DNA of 64,000 bases from Allolobophora icterica (GCA_963556255.1 OY744608.1:68226103-68290102), one strand, 5' to 3'; shown: positions 1-41,145, numbered from the stretch's first letter. Numbers and translations: made by a program. Notes: generated from the letters alone by a model not told the origin.

Positions 1-47
1 AGCATACTAGCTGGGTTACCCGGCGTTGCCCGGGGTTATAAGGTTCA

Positions 48-235
48 CACCACCACCACCACCACCACCACCACCACCACCACCACCACCACCACCACCA
101 CCACCACCACCACCACCACCACCACCACCACCACCACCACCACCACCACCACCACCACCACCACCAGTACCACCACCACCAGTACCACCACCACCACCAC
201 CACCACCACCACCACCACCACCACCACCACCACCC
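48..235. repeat. (CAC)n microsatellite
   Basis: About 60 near-perfect CAC units with two AGTAC interruptions. The polyproline and polyvaline frames are artefacts. Confidence 0.95.
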
Positions 236-510
236 TGTCCTGGTGACTGAGAATAATCTTCTCGGGTGGCGCCATCTGGTGACTGAAAATAGGTCGACTC
301 GGATGTGTAAAAAGTCGGATTTTGGAGAGTTTTTTGCCCGGGACACCATAGAAGCGGTCAAAAGGTGAACGCGAAGCCTCACACTGGGTGTGTAATGCCC
401 ACCCCGAGACAGCAGTGAAGGTTTTAAGTGAAAAGCTCGAAAGCTGTCGAAATGCATTCCGGTCTAAGATCGCGTGAGGGAAAGACAGAGTTTCTTCTTT
501 ATATATATAG

Positions 511-1427
511 CAGTCTTGTTGTCAAGACCTTAAACCTCAAGACCAAGACCAAGACCAAGACCTTGAACCTCAAGACCAAGACCAAGACCAAGACCTTGAA
601 CCTCAAGACCAAGACCAAGACCAAGACCTTGAACCTCAAGACCAAGACCAAGACCAAGACCTTGAACCTCAAGACCAAGACCGAGACCAAGACCCAAAAA
701 ATCACAGTCGTATCCTGACTTCTATTCCTTACTAAAAATAGTCCAGTCGGACTACTAGTTATTTTAATGAAAACATGAGTTTTTTCTTTTATTTAAGCAA
801 AACAGCTCTAAATGGAGACTGCAGAGAATTCCGAATTCTTATTTACAAAAGTCCTTCACGCGAAATGTTATTCCAAATGCCTGTTGAATTTTATAAAAAA
901 CCAGGTTGCTCAGGATTTTCTGACCAAGACGTGACCTATGGGGCCTCATAAAAATTCTTCCATGTGAAAAACACGGTCTACAAGTGCTGAAATCGCTAGC
1001 ACACAAAGCAGCTTTTCAAGAACTGGGTGTAAATGTACAAATTAATCATGAGTCTGTTTTGAAATCATTCCATGGTAAATAACCGGAAGTCAAAATAATT
1101 GTCCAAAACAACAGTGAAGCCTCATTCACACCGTGTAAATACTAAAGCAATAACTGTATGAGTAATTATTGGATAAATTTTTAAAATTCTTGCCGTTTGT
1201 TAAAATTGATGACTGTTCATATTGACAAAAGTCTTGGTCTTGGTCTTGGAAAACCAAGACCAAGACTTTGAACCTCAAGACCAAGACCAAGACCAAGACC
1301 TTGAACCTCAAGACCAAGACCAAGACCAAGACCTTGAACCTCAAGACCAAGACCAAGACCAAGACTTTTAAAAACGAACTCGAGTGTACTCGAGACCAAG
1401 ACCTTGGTCTCGAGGACAACAAGACTG
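511..1427. mobile_element. Non-autonomous hAT-like element with subterminal GACCAA arrays
   Basis: TIR CAGTCTTGTTGTC / GACAACAAGACTG and a perfect 8-bp target duplication ATATATAG at both sides (503-510, 1428-1435). Arrays of 33-bp units (CCTCAAGACCAAGACCAAGA...) lie just inside each end (519-690, 1236-1370). No transposase. Confidence 0.85.
519..690. repeat. 33-bp minisatellite, left array of the hAT-like element
   Basis: About five units of CCTCAAGACCAAGACC... ending CTTGAA. The same unit recurs at 1255-1370 in the same orientation. Confidence 0.9.
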
Positions 1428-1606
1428 ATATATAGACGTCCAGTTGGTTAGTAAGTATACAGCATTCTGACAATAAAAGTTTTCATCATGCTGTTGTCGG
1501 CTTTTGGTAAAGCCCTTTCATGGGATAGTGGCCTTAAACTATAAACCCTCGGCTTAACAGGTGGAGGCAGGCTGTGCAGGACTTGACCTTATAGGCAGGC
1601 CCCTAT

Positions 1607-17578
<15,972 letters not shown>

Positions 17579-17797
17579 CGATGCGAAATGATGGACTTAA
17601 AGAGCAAACCACGATAACAGATCTATAAAAGAAAACAACAGCATATTGAAGAAGAGTTATCAAAGGTTAATTCTCAGTATTCTCCTGTCTATGATAGATG
17701 AATCTTATATTGGCTGTTTTCTGCTAATGGCAAAGAGGAAACTTAAGTGTGAGTTGTTAATGCTACTATTACTATGTTATTTTATTGCGGTTTTTAA

Positions 17798-18527
17798 CAC
17801 TGGCGTAAACTTGTCCAAAATATTGGGGTGGGGCATGGGGTCTGGAACAGAGGTGGAAAAAACAAGGTTTTCCAGATGAAAAGTTGTTTTTTGTTGTTGT
17901 TGTTTTTTGTTGTTTTTTGTCGTTGTGTTTTTGTTTTTGTTGTTTCTTTGTTTTGATTGGTTTTGTTGATTTGGTTGTTTTAAGATTTTCGGATTTCGGA
18001 TCATAAAAATCATGAAAATTGGCATGAACAAGAGCTCCAACTCATTTTAATTCAATTGCGATTTTCGGAAATTAAAAATTATTAAATTAATGCTATTAAA
18101 ATAACTTCTGCAAAAATAAGAAATTTATTTAAGAAAAACAACAACAAAAACAAATTTTGTGGTTTTCTTTCACTTTTGTTTTAAACCAAAACCGAAAAAA
18201 CTTTTTTCTCCTCTGGTCTGGACAGTCGGCAGAGTTTTCCGGTGTTACGTTAGTTCGTATGAAAGGGGGACCTTTTGTTTACATGTACATTTGTTTCGTA
18301 TTGAAGATAGTGAAGATGTAAATAAATCTTTATTTTCATTATGAATTTGTGATAGTATTTCAGTTCTGTGTCTCTGATTTTCTGTTTCTGAAGAAATTTG
18401 TTTATATTGAAACATAATGTTTAAATATTTGAAGAAATTCTCCTCTCGATTGGGGGGCATTGCCCCGGTTCCTCAATTATTGGGGGGGGCACGTGACCCG
18501 GCTGACCCCCCAGAGTCTACGCCTATG
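17798..18527. mobile_element. hAT-like non-autonomous element, family B copy 1
   Basis: TIR CACTGGCGTAAACTTGTCC at left and GTCTACGCCTATG at right, perfect 8-bp duplication GTTTTTAA (17790-17797, 18528-18535). Lies just upstream of the SLC5 copy 1 start. Confidence 0.85.
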
Positions 18528-18659
18528 GTTTTTAATATTATTATATTTCATTTGATATTCCCGCTAGTTCAGTAAAATATAAACCCGAGACGCGATGCAG
18601 TGGAGAATGACAATACTGTATCGGTTAAGCCACTCTACACTGTTACAGACTCATTAGAA

Positions 18660-19200
18660 ACGACGCTATAGACTAAGCAAGATAGGCAACATATTTAGCC
18701 TATTCGTTCTTACCGTGCCTGATTCAGCTGATGTTAGCCCTAAACTGTTGGTCCAGATGTACTGACGTCGCTCTTCTGGTTGGAGAGACAAGTTCGTCAA
18801 TTCAGGTCCAGCTTGTTCAGCGATATGCTGTCTGAAATCCAGTTGACGTAGCTGTATTAATGGTCTGTAGTTATGTTGAAGTGTAGTCCTATACCTACAC
18901 GTGAGAGTAATAAATGTCTTGACCCGGATGAAACTAATGCAGCCAGAATGATCGTCTAAGATGTCCGTCAATGCATCTTTGTAACTCAGATCATTTGATT
19001 CAGTTTGCTTACTCCTGTAGCAGTGTGGCTTGAAGCTTCACTTCTGGGGGTTGACCCATTGAGAAGACTGTATTTTCCTCAGTGGGTCTTTCCAATCCAC
19101 AATGCACCGTTATCACACCTACCTGGGCAATTCCCGGGTCGTCTTTAAACACAGAAAATAGTACTACTAGCAGACACTGGACTGGCGACATTGACCTTGG
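18660..19200 (-). promoter_or_regulatory. Upstream block shared between SLC5 copies 1 and 2 (possible 5' UTR exon/promoter region)
   Basis: Shares GGTTGACCC, ATTGAG, CAATGGGTC-like and GCACCGTTA words with 39360-40075 upstream of copy 2. A GTAAGAAC donor-like site near 18713 on the minus strand and GTAAGATC near 39375 could end a noncoding first exon. Tentative. Confidence 0.3.
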
Positions 19201-19835
19201 ACTACTGGAATGTAGTCGCGATCTCTTTTAATCAAAAAAAATTGGGAAGCTGTGGTTTTGTTGGATCCAGTAGTTACCTTGTTGACAGTGGTCTTCAATA
19301 ATTGTGGGCTTCTACAAAACCGTTTTCATAGCGCATAAAAAGCAACTATCAAAGGTTGCTTCTTAATAAAGCGATGCCCATCCTTCTACGGAGAGATCCA
19401 GTCAAGATTCGAGACGTCTTGACTACTGGATCAGGTCCCGGATTACACAACAGACGAGGTTCTTGTCAACCGCATTCTTTGTATCTAATCTAATCTACTG
19501 ACTTGTAGAAGAAGACATTTAATAGGATTTGATTAGAGATTGGATTGGATTCTACAACAATTAACAACTGTCAAGAACAGCTCTGCCAGTTGCTTTAATC
19601 AACTAATAGGAGTTCTCATATCAAAATGACACACATAGGCGTCAAACCCGCAGGACGACAACTGAGATGGGAGTCGAATACTACACCATCAGAGGCATGA
19701 TTGAAGAAGACAAACGCCCCGCGAGTGCCTTTAACGAACTAGATATCTTGTTCCACGTTTCAATTCAACTGAGAGACTTCGTCAGCTAAATGTCGTTCAG
19801 GTCATGTGATTGGTGTATAGATGTTTGTATAATAA

Positions 19836-20039
19836 TAATTATATAATTATATTATTTATTATTTCAAACCGACAGACGTAGTAAGATTACATTGAAACAC
19901 GAAAGTACAATCAATATCTTAATTAAACACACGGTTTGGCAGCCATGCAAGGCGCCGCCCTAGAGGGGTTTACGGGAGTCGATCCGCGTACCTTATGCTC
20001 TCCTGGCCATGAGTGTTACTACTACTCTATCCCCCTCCC
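19836..20039 (-). mobile_element. SINE-like repeat with tRNA-like head, copy 2
   Basis: Minus strand shows a B-box-like GGATCGACTCC downstream of CATGGCCAGGAGAGC. The A/T-rich tail is at 19836-19865. Confidence 0.65.
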
Positions 20040-20098
20040 CAATGCGTACGTACGTGTTTATGAACATAATGTTTATTAGTTATACGTGCTTATATGCA

Positions 20099-20656
<558 letters not shown>

Positions 20657-21489
20657 AAGAGAGGTCAAACTCTGAGGGTTAAAGACATAGGTATATATGC
20701 GAAGCAACGCAAATGTTGTGAATGTCATACATGACGATAAGCTGGCTCTCAAGTGTTTTTTCCGCTCGAATGAAGTCTAAAGACTGTTTGCATAAGACTG
20801 AAGTAGTATAGGTTAGCTATTATAAATTAATGCTTCTAACAATATAATTTTCTGTAGGATCTGTAACGTTTGATGTTACCTGGGTATACAGTTTAATCTA
20901 TCCATAATAGATGAATGGGAGGATGCATTTCGAGTGTTTTTTACGTTTAAAGGAAGTTTAAAGTCTATTTGTGTAAGTCTGAAGTATTGTAAAAAGTCTT
21001 TACATGACTATAATCGTATAAAGACTTAATATGACTGTAAAACCTTGAGACGGTGGGTGACGTTGATTTAGTGACTGACTAGGGAGATACAACAGCCCTG
21101 GGACAGATAAGACTGGTCTTAGAGAGTAATGAATAGAAGAACTGAAATTTCTGTAGAATGGATTCACCCAAAGCATGATCGTATTGATGGGAGTAGGTTG
21201 CTTACTACGAGTTAACAGTACTTAAGACTCGAGCTGAGAGTTAATTAATCTCTCAATCATCCTACTGAAACCCTGCTAAGACTCTCTGCTGTATAAGTAA
21301 TTAATTAGTTAATTAATTAATTAATTAAGTAAGTATGGACTTTAATGCTCCGCCTGCAAACTCACTGCGGCTGACAAACGGGTTATACAAGTGCAAGAAA
21401 CAAAACAAAACATATGAAATTAAATCCCCCTACATGTATGTTCAAATTCAGTATACGCTGCATACGTGAGAGTGCATAAACTTTGTACC

Positions 21490-21660
21490 ATCTGCTTTCC
21501 TCTCAAACTGCCATAAATCTATAAACGCCAAAAAGATGGTTGCTGACATAATCAATGGGACGGTGAAGTAAATCCTCAACAAAGAGAGATGCGTATTATT
21601 CCACGCGGTCCATCCTAAGATGCTTCCACTTGGCATTTGTATGTGATAGCCAGACTCTAT
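21490..21660 (-). CDS. Candidate single-membrane-span exon, unrecognised
   Basis: Minus strand reads MPSGSILGWTAWNNTHLSLL, then a ~20-residue hydrophobic stretch (IYFTVPLIMSATIFLAF) and DLWQFERKADG. An AACATAG acceptor precedes it and a G|GTACAA donor follows. The paralogous copy near 45.2 kb has stops. Could be an exon of an unknown gene or a chance ORF. Confidence 0.25.
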
Positions 21661-21779
21661 GTTAGATAACTATGAAAACTAAAGAACTCAACACAGGAAC
21701 AAACCTTCTGCTTTAATTTAAAAGGCTACTGTTATCTGATTCCTCCCTGCTGGAAGCCAATTCCTCACAACATTAGGAA

Positions 21780-21980
21780 ACCACATGAAACAATGAAGAT
21801 CCTCGCTGTTACTGTCAGCAGCGATCTGAGAGCCACCTGTGCTAGTTCCCTTTACGCGCTGCTCGTCCTGAGAGCACAGGACCTAAGCCCTGAAGCGATG
21901 CATTTGGTGGGGGGCAACAATGGTTGCCCCACTCCTATGTGCAATTATATCGGCCCGGTGGAGATTTGCTGCAGCCCATG
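21780..21980 (+). mobile_element. Daphne-like LINE C-terminal fragment, left half (SLC5 copy 2 downstream flank)
   Basis: Plus-strand SLYALLVLRAQDLSPEA corresponds to the ALKVLRAHGL-type segment after the RT palm. It is interrupted by a later insertion and continues at 22872. The same fragment is uninterrupted at 46010-46370. Confidence 0.65.
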
Positions 21981-21999
21981 AGCGTCAGATATTCAAATC

Positions 22000-22800
22000 A
22001 AATCAAATCAAAATTCTTTTATTGTTCACCAATCTTTGAACAATTACACAATTTACATGATAACACGAACTAAAGTTACATTGCGATCAGTGACAAAAGG
22101 AAAACCCAAAGGAACGAAACCGTTCCGCTGTCAGGGTCGACTAATTACACAAGCTATATCAGACCAATGAAGTGGTGCTTAACAATGCAATGTAGAGTTT
22201 ATTCTTAATAACATCTGTAGCATAATAATCATGAACGTTCGGTCTTAACTATACATGTACAGAATTCATATTTTACTTAATAGTCTAGAACGTTTAATTT
22301 GCTATTTACGTAATACATCTTTTACATAATATTCCAGAATGTTTAATAAGCTCTTTAACTTATGTATATACATGATACATCTTATGCACTTTAATCTAAA
22401 GTGTTAGATAGGCTATATAGTTACAAACACTTAGAACTGTCTTTTTATACAAAGCTCAGAACTTTTACTAGAATCCGGTTTCAGGGTAATAACCAAAAGA
22501 TGAGGATATGCAAATAAGAATATATTATTTAGTCTATTAATCTAGTACGTTAGACAGGCTATTTAACTTATGGACGCTTTCAATTTTCTTTAGATAAAAC
22601 TCCCAGAATTTAATCTGTTCCAGTTTTGGTGAGAAACAGATGAGGAGGCACTACGATTTAAACATATCCATAAGATGACCTCCTAATCTGTTTTTAAATT
22701 GATGCACGTTTGTAAGGCTTGTGATCTCCAACGGCAGGAAATTCCAGAGTACTGGACCGTAGTTTCTGAGACTGTTGTCCAATCCTAGTGCGCATACTAC
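22000..22800 (-). mobile_element. LINE 3' end with (ATTTG)n tail inserted into an older LINE fragment
   Basis: Begins on the plus strand with (AAATC)n and TTCTTTTATTGTTCACC, a 3'-tail signature shared with 40442-40570. It splits the LINE remnant at 21980/22872, which is contiguous in the paralogous segment near 46.2 kb. Confidence 0.5.
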
Positions 22801-22871
22801 TTTATGGTACTTATTTTGGGAACGCGTTTGATGACCATGGATCTCATGATTTTTACAAAACCAATTGGCAA

Positions 22872-23020
22872 AGAATATTTCCTAGCCGGAAAGAGGCAAC
22901 TAGGATACCTGCCAGAAGGTTCACCAACTGTGGCGGAGTGAGTCAAGCGGGCAGATGGTGGCCTGCTCCAGGCAGTGGTCTGGAATGCCTCTCGTGTACT
23001 TCGCACCCTTTTTCCATCTA
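22872..23020 (+). mobile_element. Daphne-like LINE C-terminal fragment, right half
   Basis: Reads EYFLAGKRQLGYLPEGSPTVAE, then ADGGLLQAVVWNASRVLR, the GYLPxxxPT...LFxxVxxNxxHVLR pattern of the same LINE group as the intact element. Has an internal stop. Shared with 46205-46370. Confidence 0.65.
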
Positions 23021-23028
23021 GGTCAAAC

Positions 23029-23381
23029 CAGGGCATATTTTAACTGTATAACTAGTGGGACAAATGTCCCAGTAGTCTTAGGATTTGTCCCAGTAGTGAA
23101 ACTGATTTGTCCCAGGCAATGTATGTATAAAGTACAGCTAGTGGGACAAATGTTGGAAGAATTTAAAGATTTGTCCCAGTAGTAAAATGAGAAAGGTATG
23201 ACATTACTGGTGAACGACCCCTTGTTATTGGTTGGGAGACCCGAGAAAAGTTGTAAAAGAAAGTGATGACTAAAAAAAAAGGTCATCAACTTTTTTTGGA
23301 GATGAGTTCCAAAGAAAGATCATGAACTAGACCCATGGCTGATTTTGTCCCAATAGTCAAAATTCCTTAAAATATGCACTG
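23029..23381. mobile_element. hAT-like non-autonomous element with TGTCCCAGTAG repeats
   Basis: TIR CAGGGCATATTTTAA / TTAAAATATGCACTG, perfect 8-bp duplication GGTCAAAC (23021-23028, 23382-23389). The interior repeats TTGTCCCAGTAG about six times and contains AAAGGTCATCAACTTTT. Absent at the paralogous site near 46.37 kb. Confidence 0.88.
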
Positions 23382-23455
23382 GGTCAAACCGTCGCCAAGG
23401 AATGAGACCCCGTGTCCACCCTTTCGAACTTCCACACAAAGGCGATTAGAACCAC

Positions 23456-23872
23456 CATAGGCGTAGAATCTGGAGGGGAGGCAGTCGGGGCATGTGCCCC
23501 CAATAATTGATTTGGACTGTGCACCCAATGCAACAAGTGTAGAATGAATAACCAGGAGCGCCCGCAGGCTTTACAAAATTGGACGCACACCCCAAAAATA
23601 TTGGACACACACTCCTCCAGTCCCCTCCCATCCTACCCGTCATACACTGAAAATGACTCAGAGTGACTCATTAGACACAATTCAATTTAGATAACATCGA
23701 AATCTTTAACATGCCGTATTGTCGTTCATAAAAAATATCCATGCTCTCCTTTATACTTGTGTGGATTTGATCTGGTGGGTGGACGCACGTGCGTCCAGTG
23801 CGTCCGCCTGCGGGCGCCCCTGTGAATAATCAAATGCCCCTCCCTCATATTTTGGACAAGTTTACGCCAGTG
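23456..23872. mobile_element. hAT-like non-autonomous element, family B copy 2 (inverted relative to copy 1)
   Basis: Left end CATAGGCGTAGAATCTGG, right end GGACAAGTTTACGCCAGTG, i.e. the ends of 17798-18527 in reverse. Flanked by AGAACCAC / AGAACCAT. The paralogous locus near 46.42 kb lacks it. Confidence 0.8.
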
Positions 23873-24334
23873 AGAACCATATTCCGAGAGTACTATGTAG
23901 TGATAATATCTTCTGACCCCAAATTGCTAATTTTCGTTAAGTACTAATATTTTATTTTATTTTCTTTCTTCTGCAACTCATCCATCTGTTTCTGGGTGCG
24001 GGGTGCCAACCAGTTTCGAACAATGAACGAATATTCATGCACACATGCATACACTCACAAGCCAAGTGTTGATTGTGCTCTGGGTAGTTTCGGAATATCA
24101 CCGTGGTATTTTTGCCCAAGTGTACATTTAACTGATAGCATAGGTGGTCAGCATACAACTAACGGCTTTACAAAGTTTATTCAGAGACAAAGTTCCTATA
24201 ATCACAACATTATTTTGATCTAAACGGAACACTACTATAAGTGAGGACTACTATACTAATAAGTTCCAACGATCTGCAAAAGTATAATGAGTTGGGAAAT
24301 TTTGCAAGCAGTCGTTGGGTAGATTTCATAATCA

Positions 24335-24845
24335 TAATCGTCATCATAACCTAAAAGATCTCTAAAGCGTCACAGTAAAGCTGAGCGCAAAGTACCAGCT
24401 TATTCACGAGCGCTGCGACGTATCCGAGGGGTTGTCCAGAGATCGATGTCCATTGGTGGTCCGAGTCCGATTGCCAGAGAGACCAGGGAGAGGCAGAACA
24501 GCTGTTACGGAGGGTTTCGTTGAGGACGAGAAGGCCTGGAAGGCAGAGGATCAGATGGATCAGGGTAGGAATTCCTGAAGAGGTGAGTCTTTAATTTGGA
24601 GTGGAAAGCCTGTGGGGTGATGAGTAGAGGGGCCCGAGGTAGATGACGGTGAGTGAGTAGCGGTATTGGTGGAGTAACTGGGAAAATGCGGAATTCGGGG
24701 GAAGTTCGTTCCAGAGTTGAGGTGCAGTGTGTGATATGGAGAACTTGAGGCGAGTAGTGACTGGGGGACGGGAGAGAGTGAGATAGGAGGATGAACGGGT
24801 TGACCGGGGTGGTTGGGTGGTGAAGAGTTCGTGAAGGTACTTTGG
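24335..24845 (-). mobile_element. CR1-like LINE 3' fragment, family with ATTACG-type tail
   Basis: The minus strand encodes FSISHTAPQLWNELPPN-like C-terminus and ends AAGCGCC-related sequence with an (ATTATG)-like tail near 24335. Homologous to 27107-27475, 31797-32290 and 51070-51940. Confidence 0.7.
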
Positions 24846-24912
24846 CTGGGAGTATTGTAGTGTGTTGTAGGTTAGCGATTACCAGAGAGACCAGGGAGAT
24901 TTCTTGTGGTAA

Positions 24913-36719
<11,807 letters not shown>

Positions 36720-36919
36720 CGATGCGAAACTGTGGATTCAAAAAGTAAACCACGAGCGCAGAGCTGTATAGAAAAATAACAAGATTATGTTTTCAAAAGA
36801 TTTATCTAAGGTTAATCCTGAGTGTTAATCCTGAGTGTTTTGCCATGTGTGATCCAGCGCTCTTACCTTGCTAATGGTAAATGTTAATGTAACTGTGTCA
36901 TTATTAATATCATTATTAT

Positions 36920-37370
36920 TAGGGCTGTACCGAATAGGTGGTTATCACTATTCGGCCGAATACGAATAATTGGACCAACTATTTGGCCGAATACGAATAC
37001 GAATACGAATACGAATAGTGTACAAAATAGGTCTACCGACAACAGTCAAAATTTCAGATGTAAGGAAAAGCTTCAATGCAGTAAATTTAGTACATAATGT
37101 CATAAACTAAAGGCAAACAGTTAACTACATGTAATTTTTGCATCCTTCTGCCAGTCTGTGTAAACTAGGAATGGAACTGATTTAACTACACTTAGAAATT
37201 GTCACTTACAGCTCAGTTAGCGCATGAATGCGGCGTTAGCTTTCAAGAACACCAATCGTTCCATGACCACTATTCGTATTCGATCCGACCGTTACTATTC
37301 CGCCGAATACTGTTTTAACCCACTATTCGGCCCCGAAGTGAATACGAAGCGAATATTCGGTACAGCCCTA
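36920..37370. mobile_element. hAT-like MITE upstream of SLC5 copy 2
   Basis: TIR TAGGGCTGTACCGAAT / ATTCGGTACAGCCCTA, flanked by attattat / attatttt (7 of 8). Subterminal GAATACGAATAC repeats. Confidence 0.8.
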
Positions 37371-37379
37371 ATTATTTTT

Positions 37380-37547
<168 letters not shown>

Positions 37548-37667
37548 TTGCCCCGAGGTATACAGGATCCCTCAGGGACTTCAACATTATTTACAAAATA
37601 GATTTGTCTGGAATGGGCCCTATTCGTCTAGGTTAAAGTTGTTGAAGGCACCCCTAAAGGCCACCGC

Positions 37668-37998
<331 letters not shown>

Positions 37999-38089
37999 TT
38001 TATGTGCAGAAGCTCTGGTGATGCGCATTTTCAGGAGCAACATTGCAATCGTCACCCACATTCAAAAACCATGATTGAAAAAGATTTTA

Positions 38090-38800
38090 TATAGCGTCGC
38101 TTCAAGGTTTCTACTCAGAGGCTCTTCCGACCAGGCCAATTGAGTCTCAAGGAGACCGTGGAACGGCGAGGGATGAACCCAAGGGAAGCAGCGCACCTCC
38201 AGGGGAGCCCGTTCCTCGTCACAGGCCAACGACTCGGAAAGCTAGCTGTTGCATTGTGGCTGTACGGACAGACGGGACAGTCAGATCACCGTGAGCAGCA
38301 GAGCGAAGAGGACAGCGACCGCCTTAGGACGAAACGGGGCGGCACAGCTTTCGCAGGTACACAGGCGCCTCCCCCAAGAGGCACCTTCAGACCAGGGAAG
38401 AGACCCGGAAATAGATGCGCTGTGGAAAGGGAGGCCAGTACAGGACCTCCCGCAAAACACGAAATACAGTCAGTTTTGGCGAAACCAACGAGGAGACGTG
38501 CAACCGGCTGCTCAACCCGCTCAAGCCGGTCGATCCGGACTCGTGGAAGACCCACAGAAATGGAAGATCAGTAATGAAGTTGGCTCAAGACGAACGCATG
38601 GATGAGAAATACTACAGCTTTAGAGTTCATCGAGCGCGAGACAACCCGGAGCTGGCGGAGCTGATGGAAGCATCTGCGGCTGATCTAATCTATGTGGAGG
38701 ACCAAAGACAACTTCTGGTCCAGAAGAACCCCAGGTCATCGATAGTGGATAAGAATTCTATAAGCGGGAAGTCGGCAGTAAGGACGCCGTAGTCGAGCTT
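38090..38800 (+). other. GC-rich, coding-like but frame-broken block of unknown origin
   Basis: Overlapping plus-strand ORFs (38140-38574, 38249-38605, 38415-38792) give plausible pieces such as NPREAAHLQGSP, DPEIDALWKG and NPELAELMEASAADLIYV. Base composition is much richer in GC than the flanking microsatellites. It looks like a degenerate retroelement gag or other gene remnant. Not identified. Confidence 0.35.
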
Positions 38801-39031
38801 GGCCAGCTGCTCCTTTGTTCCGAACCAGATGGACTGATTTTTTAATGTATTAAGATGGAGCCGATTTGAAGACATCTATAGAGCAAGCACGTCTTTAGCC
38901 GGTCCATAGTGCATGGTCTGGGCAGCGGGTGCAGGTATACTTTCATTATCAGCATATTTGGGTGTCCTTTCAAAAGGCCCCATATAATTAGCCAGATATG
39001 TATAGCCTACTTATACATATGTATGCATGAG

Positions 39032-39315
39032 CAGGGCTGTAGTCGAGGTTATACGCGGGTATACAGCGTATACTCACCTCTCTAGAGACCGTATAGTCAC
39101 TGATCAATGAAATTTTGACAAAAAAAGAAGGGTTCTGAAAAGGTCATCAACTTTTTCAGAGACGAATTTTCTGAAAATTCGTAAAGGTCAATAATTTTTC
39201 TTAGACTAATCCCTAAAAAAAGTCATCAAATTTTTGTGAGGCCGACACCAGCCCTAGTGACGCCGCTGCTCATCGGTAGCGTGTACTCACCTCTAAATTT
39301 ACCACTACAGCCCTG
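39032..39315. mobile_element. hAT-like MITE
   Basis: TIR CAGGGCTGTAGTCGAGG / CCACTACAGCCCTG, perfect 8-bp duplication TGCATGAG (39024-39031, 39316-39323). Internal AAAAGGTCATCAACTTTTTC. Confidence 0.88.
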
Positions 39316-39359
39316 TGCATGAGTAATTGAGTATAGGTGCGTGAGATGTGTGTGTGTGT

Positions 39360-40075
39360 GTGTTCTCGATCTTACCGTTGTAGTTCAGGTGAGTCGCTTT
39401 TTCTCGTCCAGTTGATCGTCTTGTTCAAATGATGCCTCTCCTTAAAGAATTCAATTTAATTCAGATTATTAACATATCTTTTATATAGCTATGTAAGTCG
39501 ATGCCTCTCGCCAAAGAAAAATACTTTAGCATAGAGGTCCACAACAAAGACCTATCTGGTTGACTGGCATCTAATATGTGAGATTATTTGACGACTTAAA
39601 TAGCGTTTTCATCGAAACCTAGACCCACATCTTACTCTAAATTACCCTTGGATACAGGTCTGGATTAATTAATATTGCAGTTGGGGAAGTCAGACAAGGT
39701 CCCCGATCCAGGACCTGCTTGTTCAGGGATACGCTGCTTGCAAATCGCATGAGAGAATGCTAGTGGGCTTTAGTACTGTTCTATTGAAGTGTGTACCATT
39801 GAGAGCAATGCCTGAGTAGCGGGCTGTAGTTCTGCTAAAGTGAAATTGACAGCAATGCCGAGGTTGTGGGCTGTGGTTCTGTGAAAGTGTTTACAATTGA
39901 GAGCAATGTCTGGTACACGGCTGAGACTAAAATAGTGAGCACGGTCTTGACACTCTGCTCTCATCTGCTTCAGATCGCTTACTCACTGTAGCCAGAGTTC
40001 TGGAGGGTTGACCCGTTGGGGAAAAATGTATCACCTCAATGGGTCCCGTTCGGCTCACGTTGCACCGTTACTGTG
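39360..40075 (-). promoter_or_regulatory. Upstream block of SLC5 copy 2, paralogous to 18660-19200
   Basis: Contains repeated TTGAGAGCAATG and GTGGGCTGTGGTTCTG words, and ends in the GGTTGACCCGTTGGGG segment matching copy 1. Confidence 0.3.
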
Positions 40076-40079
40076 TATA

Positions 40080-40430
40080 GAATAGAATAGAATAGAATAG
40101 AATAGAATATTCTTTATTGGAACCAATTGCATACCGCATTTTGGTGTACAGCAACGTTAAACATGTTCATGCTGATAATATACTAATAATATGCTAATAT
40201 TAGTAACTAATATTTGTCTCAATTATCCACAATTTATATTGTTTTTACCCGTAAAAAATTTGCCTCGGCAAATCCTAGGGGCTGGGTACCTCTTGTCCAA
40301 GTACTCGAGTTCCTCGGGGGTAAAGCGAGGTTCCATTCACCGGGTCGGTATTGGAAGACCTCATCTGCCAAGAGAGCAAACGATGTTTCTGGAGTCAACG
40401 CTCCTCTAAGCGGTTAAAGGCACGGCAATA
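40080..40430 (-). mobile_element. Dispersed repeat with (TATTC)n tail, same family as 14870-15152
   Basis: Starts (AATAG)n, then ATATTCTTTATTGGAACC and TTTTGGTGTACAGCAACG, the inverse of the 15.1 kb copy. Confidence 0.55.
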
Positions 40431-40439
40431 ATTAGACCA

Positions 40440-41145
40440 TTGACAGGCAATTAACTTTTTTATTGTTCACCGTCTCATCTCAATATAAACAATGTTTACA
40501 TTTTGCAACAAAAACATGTAGGGCCTACAGTTTCAGTGACAAAGGGTAATAGCCTACCCTAAGGAACCCGAGGTTCCGCTAACAAGGTCGCACTAATACA
40601 AAATGTGTATCAATTGGTCAAATTTATACAATGATTAACAATTACAAATCATTAGGACAATTTTTTATATTTCACACAGATTTTATATAATTATAGAACA
40701 TGACCATTAATAGTGTTAATTTTTGTATTGTTTAGTTTGCTTAGCAGCGAACATTTCTCTTAACCCGTTCTACTGCCAGGAGCTTACTTCTTCAGTTGTG
40801 GACAGGCGCAATATAGGCCTACCTTGTTGTTGGATGGATTTGTTGTGTTCTGGTAAGTCGTACACTGAAGAGGTTGTTGACTCTGAGCATGATGGTGATT
40901 TATCGTAATTGTTTGATAAATCGAAGGAATCTGTTAGCATGTGTTCTGACAGTGTGTTTGGTGATAAGTTGGTTAAGATGGAGCAGAACAGAAATGAGGT
41001 AAGGCATTTGTGTTTGCTGAGACTGAAGGAACTGTTACGAAGGAACGGAATATTTGTGCATTGTTTGTGAGTCACACGTTTGATCACGATTCTGAAAATG
41101 ACTTCGTTTCGAAAGTTAATGTCTAGTCGGTCCAACACCATGTTG
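40440..41145 (-). mobile_element. Probable LINE 3' region
   Basis: Starts with the TTTATTGTTCACC tail signature shared with 22017. The minus-strand frame 40770-41141 is an uncharacterised C-terminal-like ORF. Possibly the same element as the endonuclease piece at 42.2-42.6 kb; the RT region is missing. Confidence 0.4.

Noticed and set aside
26..275. Polyproline and polyvaline ORFs
   Set aside because: Translations of a CAC trinucleotide repeat on both strands; no flanking coding signal.
519..1370. 33-bp repeats as a CRISPR array
   Set aside because: Units are contiguous without unique spacers and lie inside a transposon; the genome is eukaryotic.
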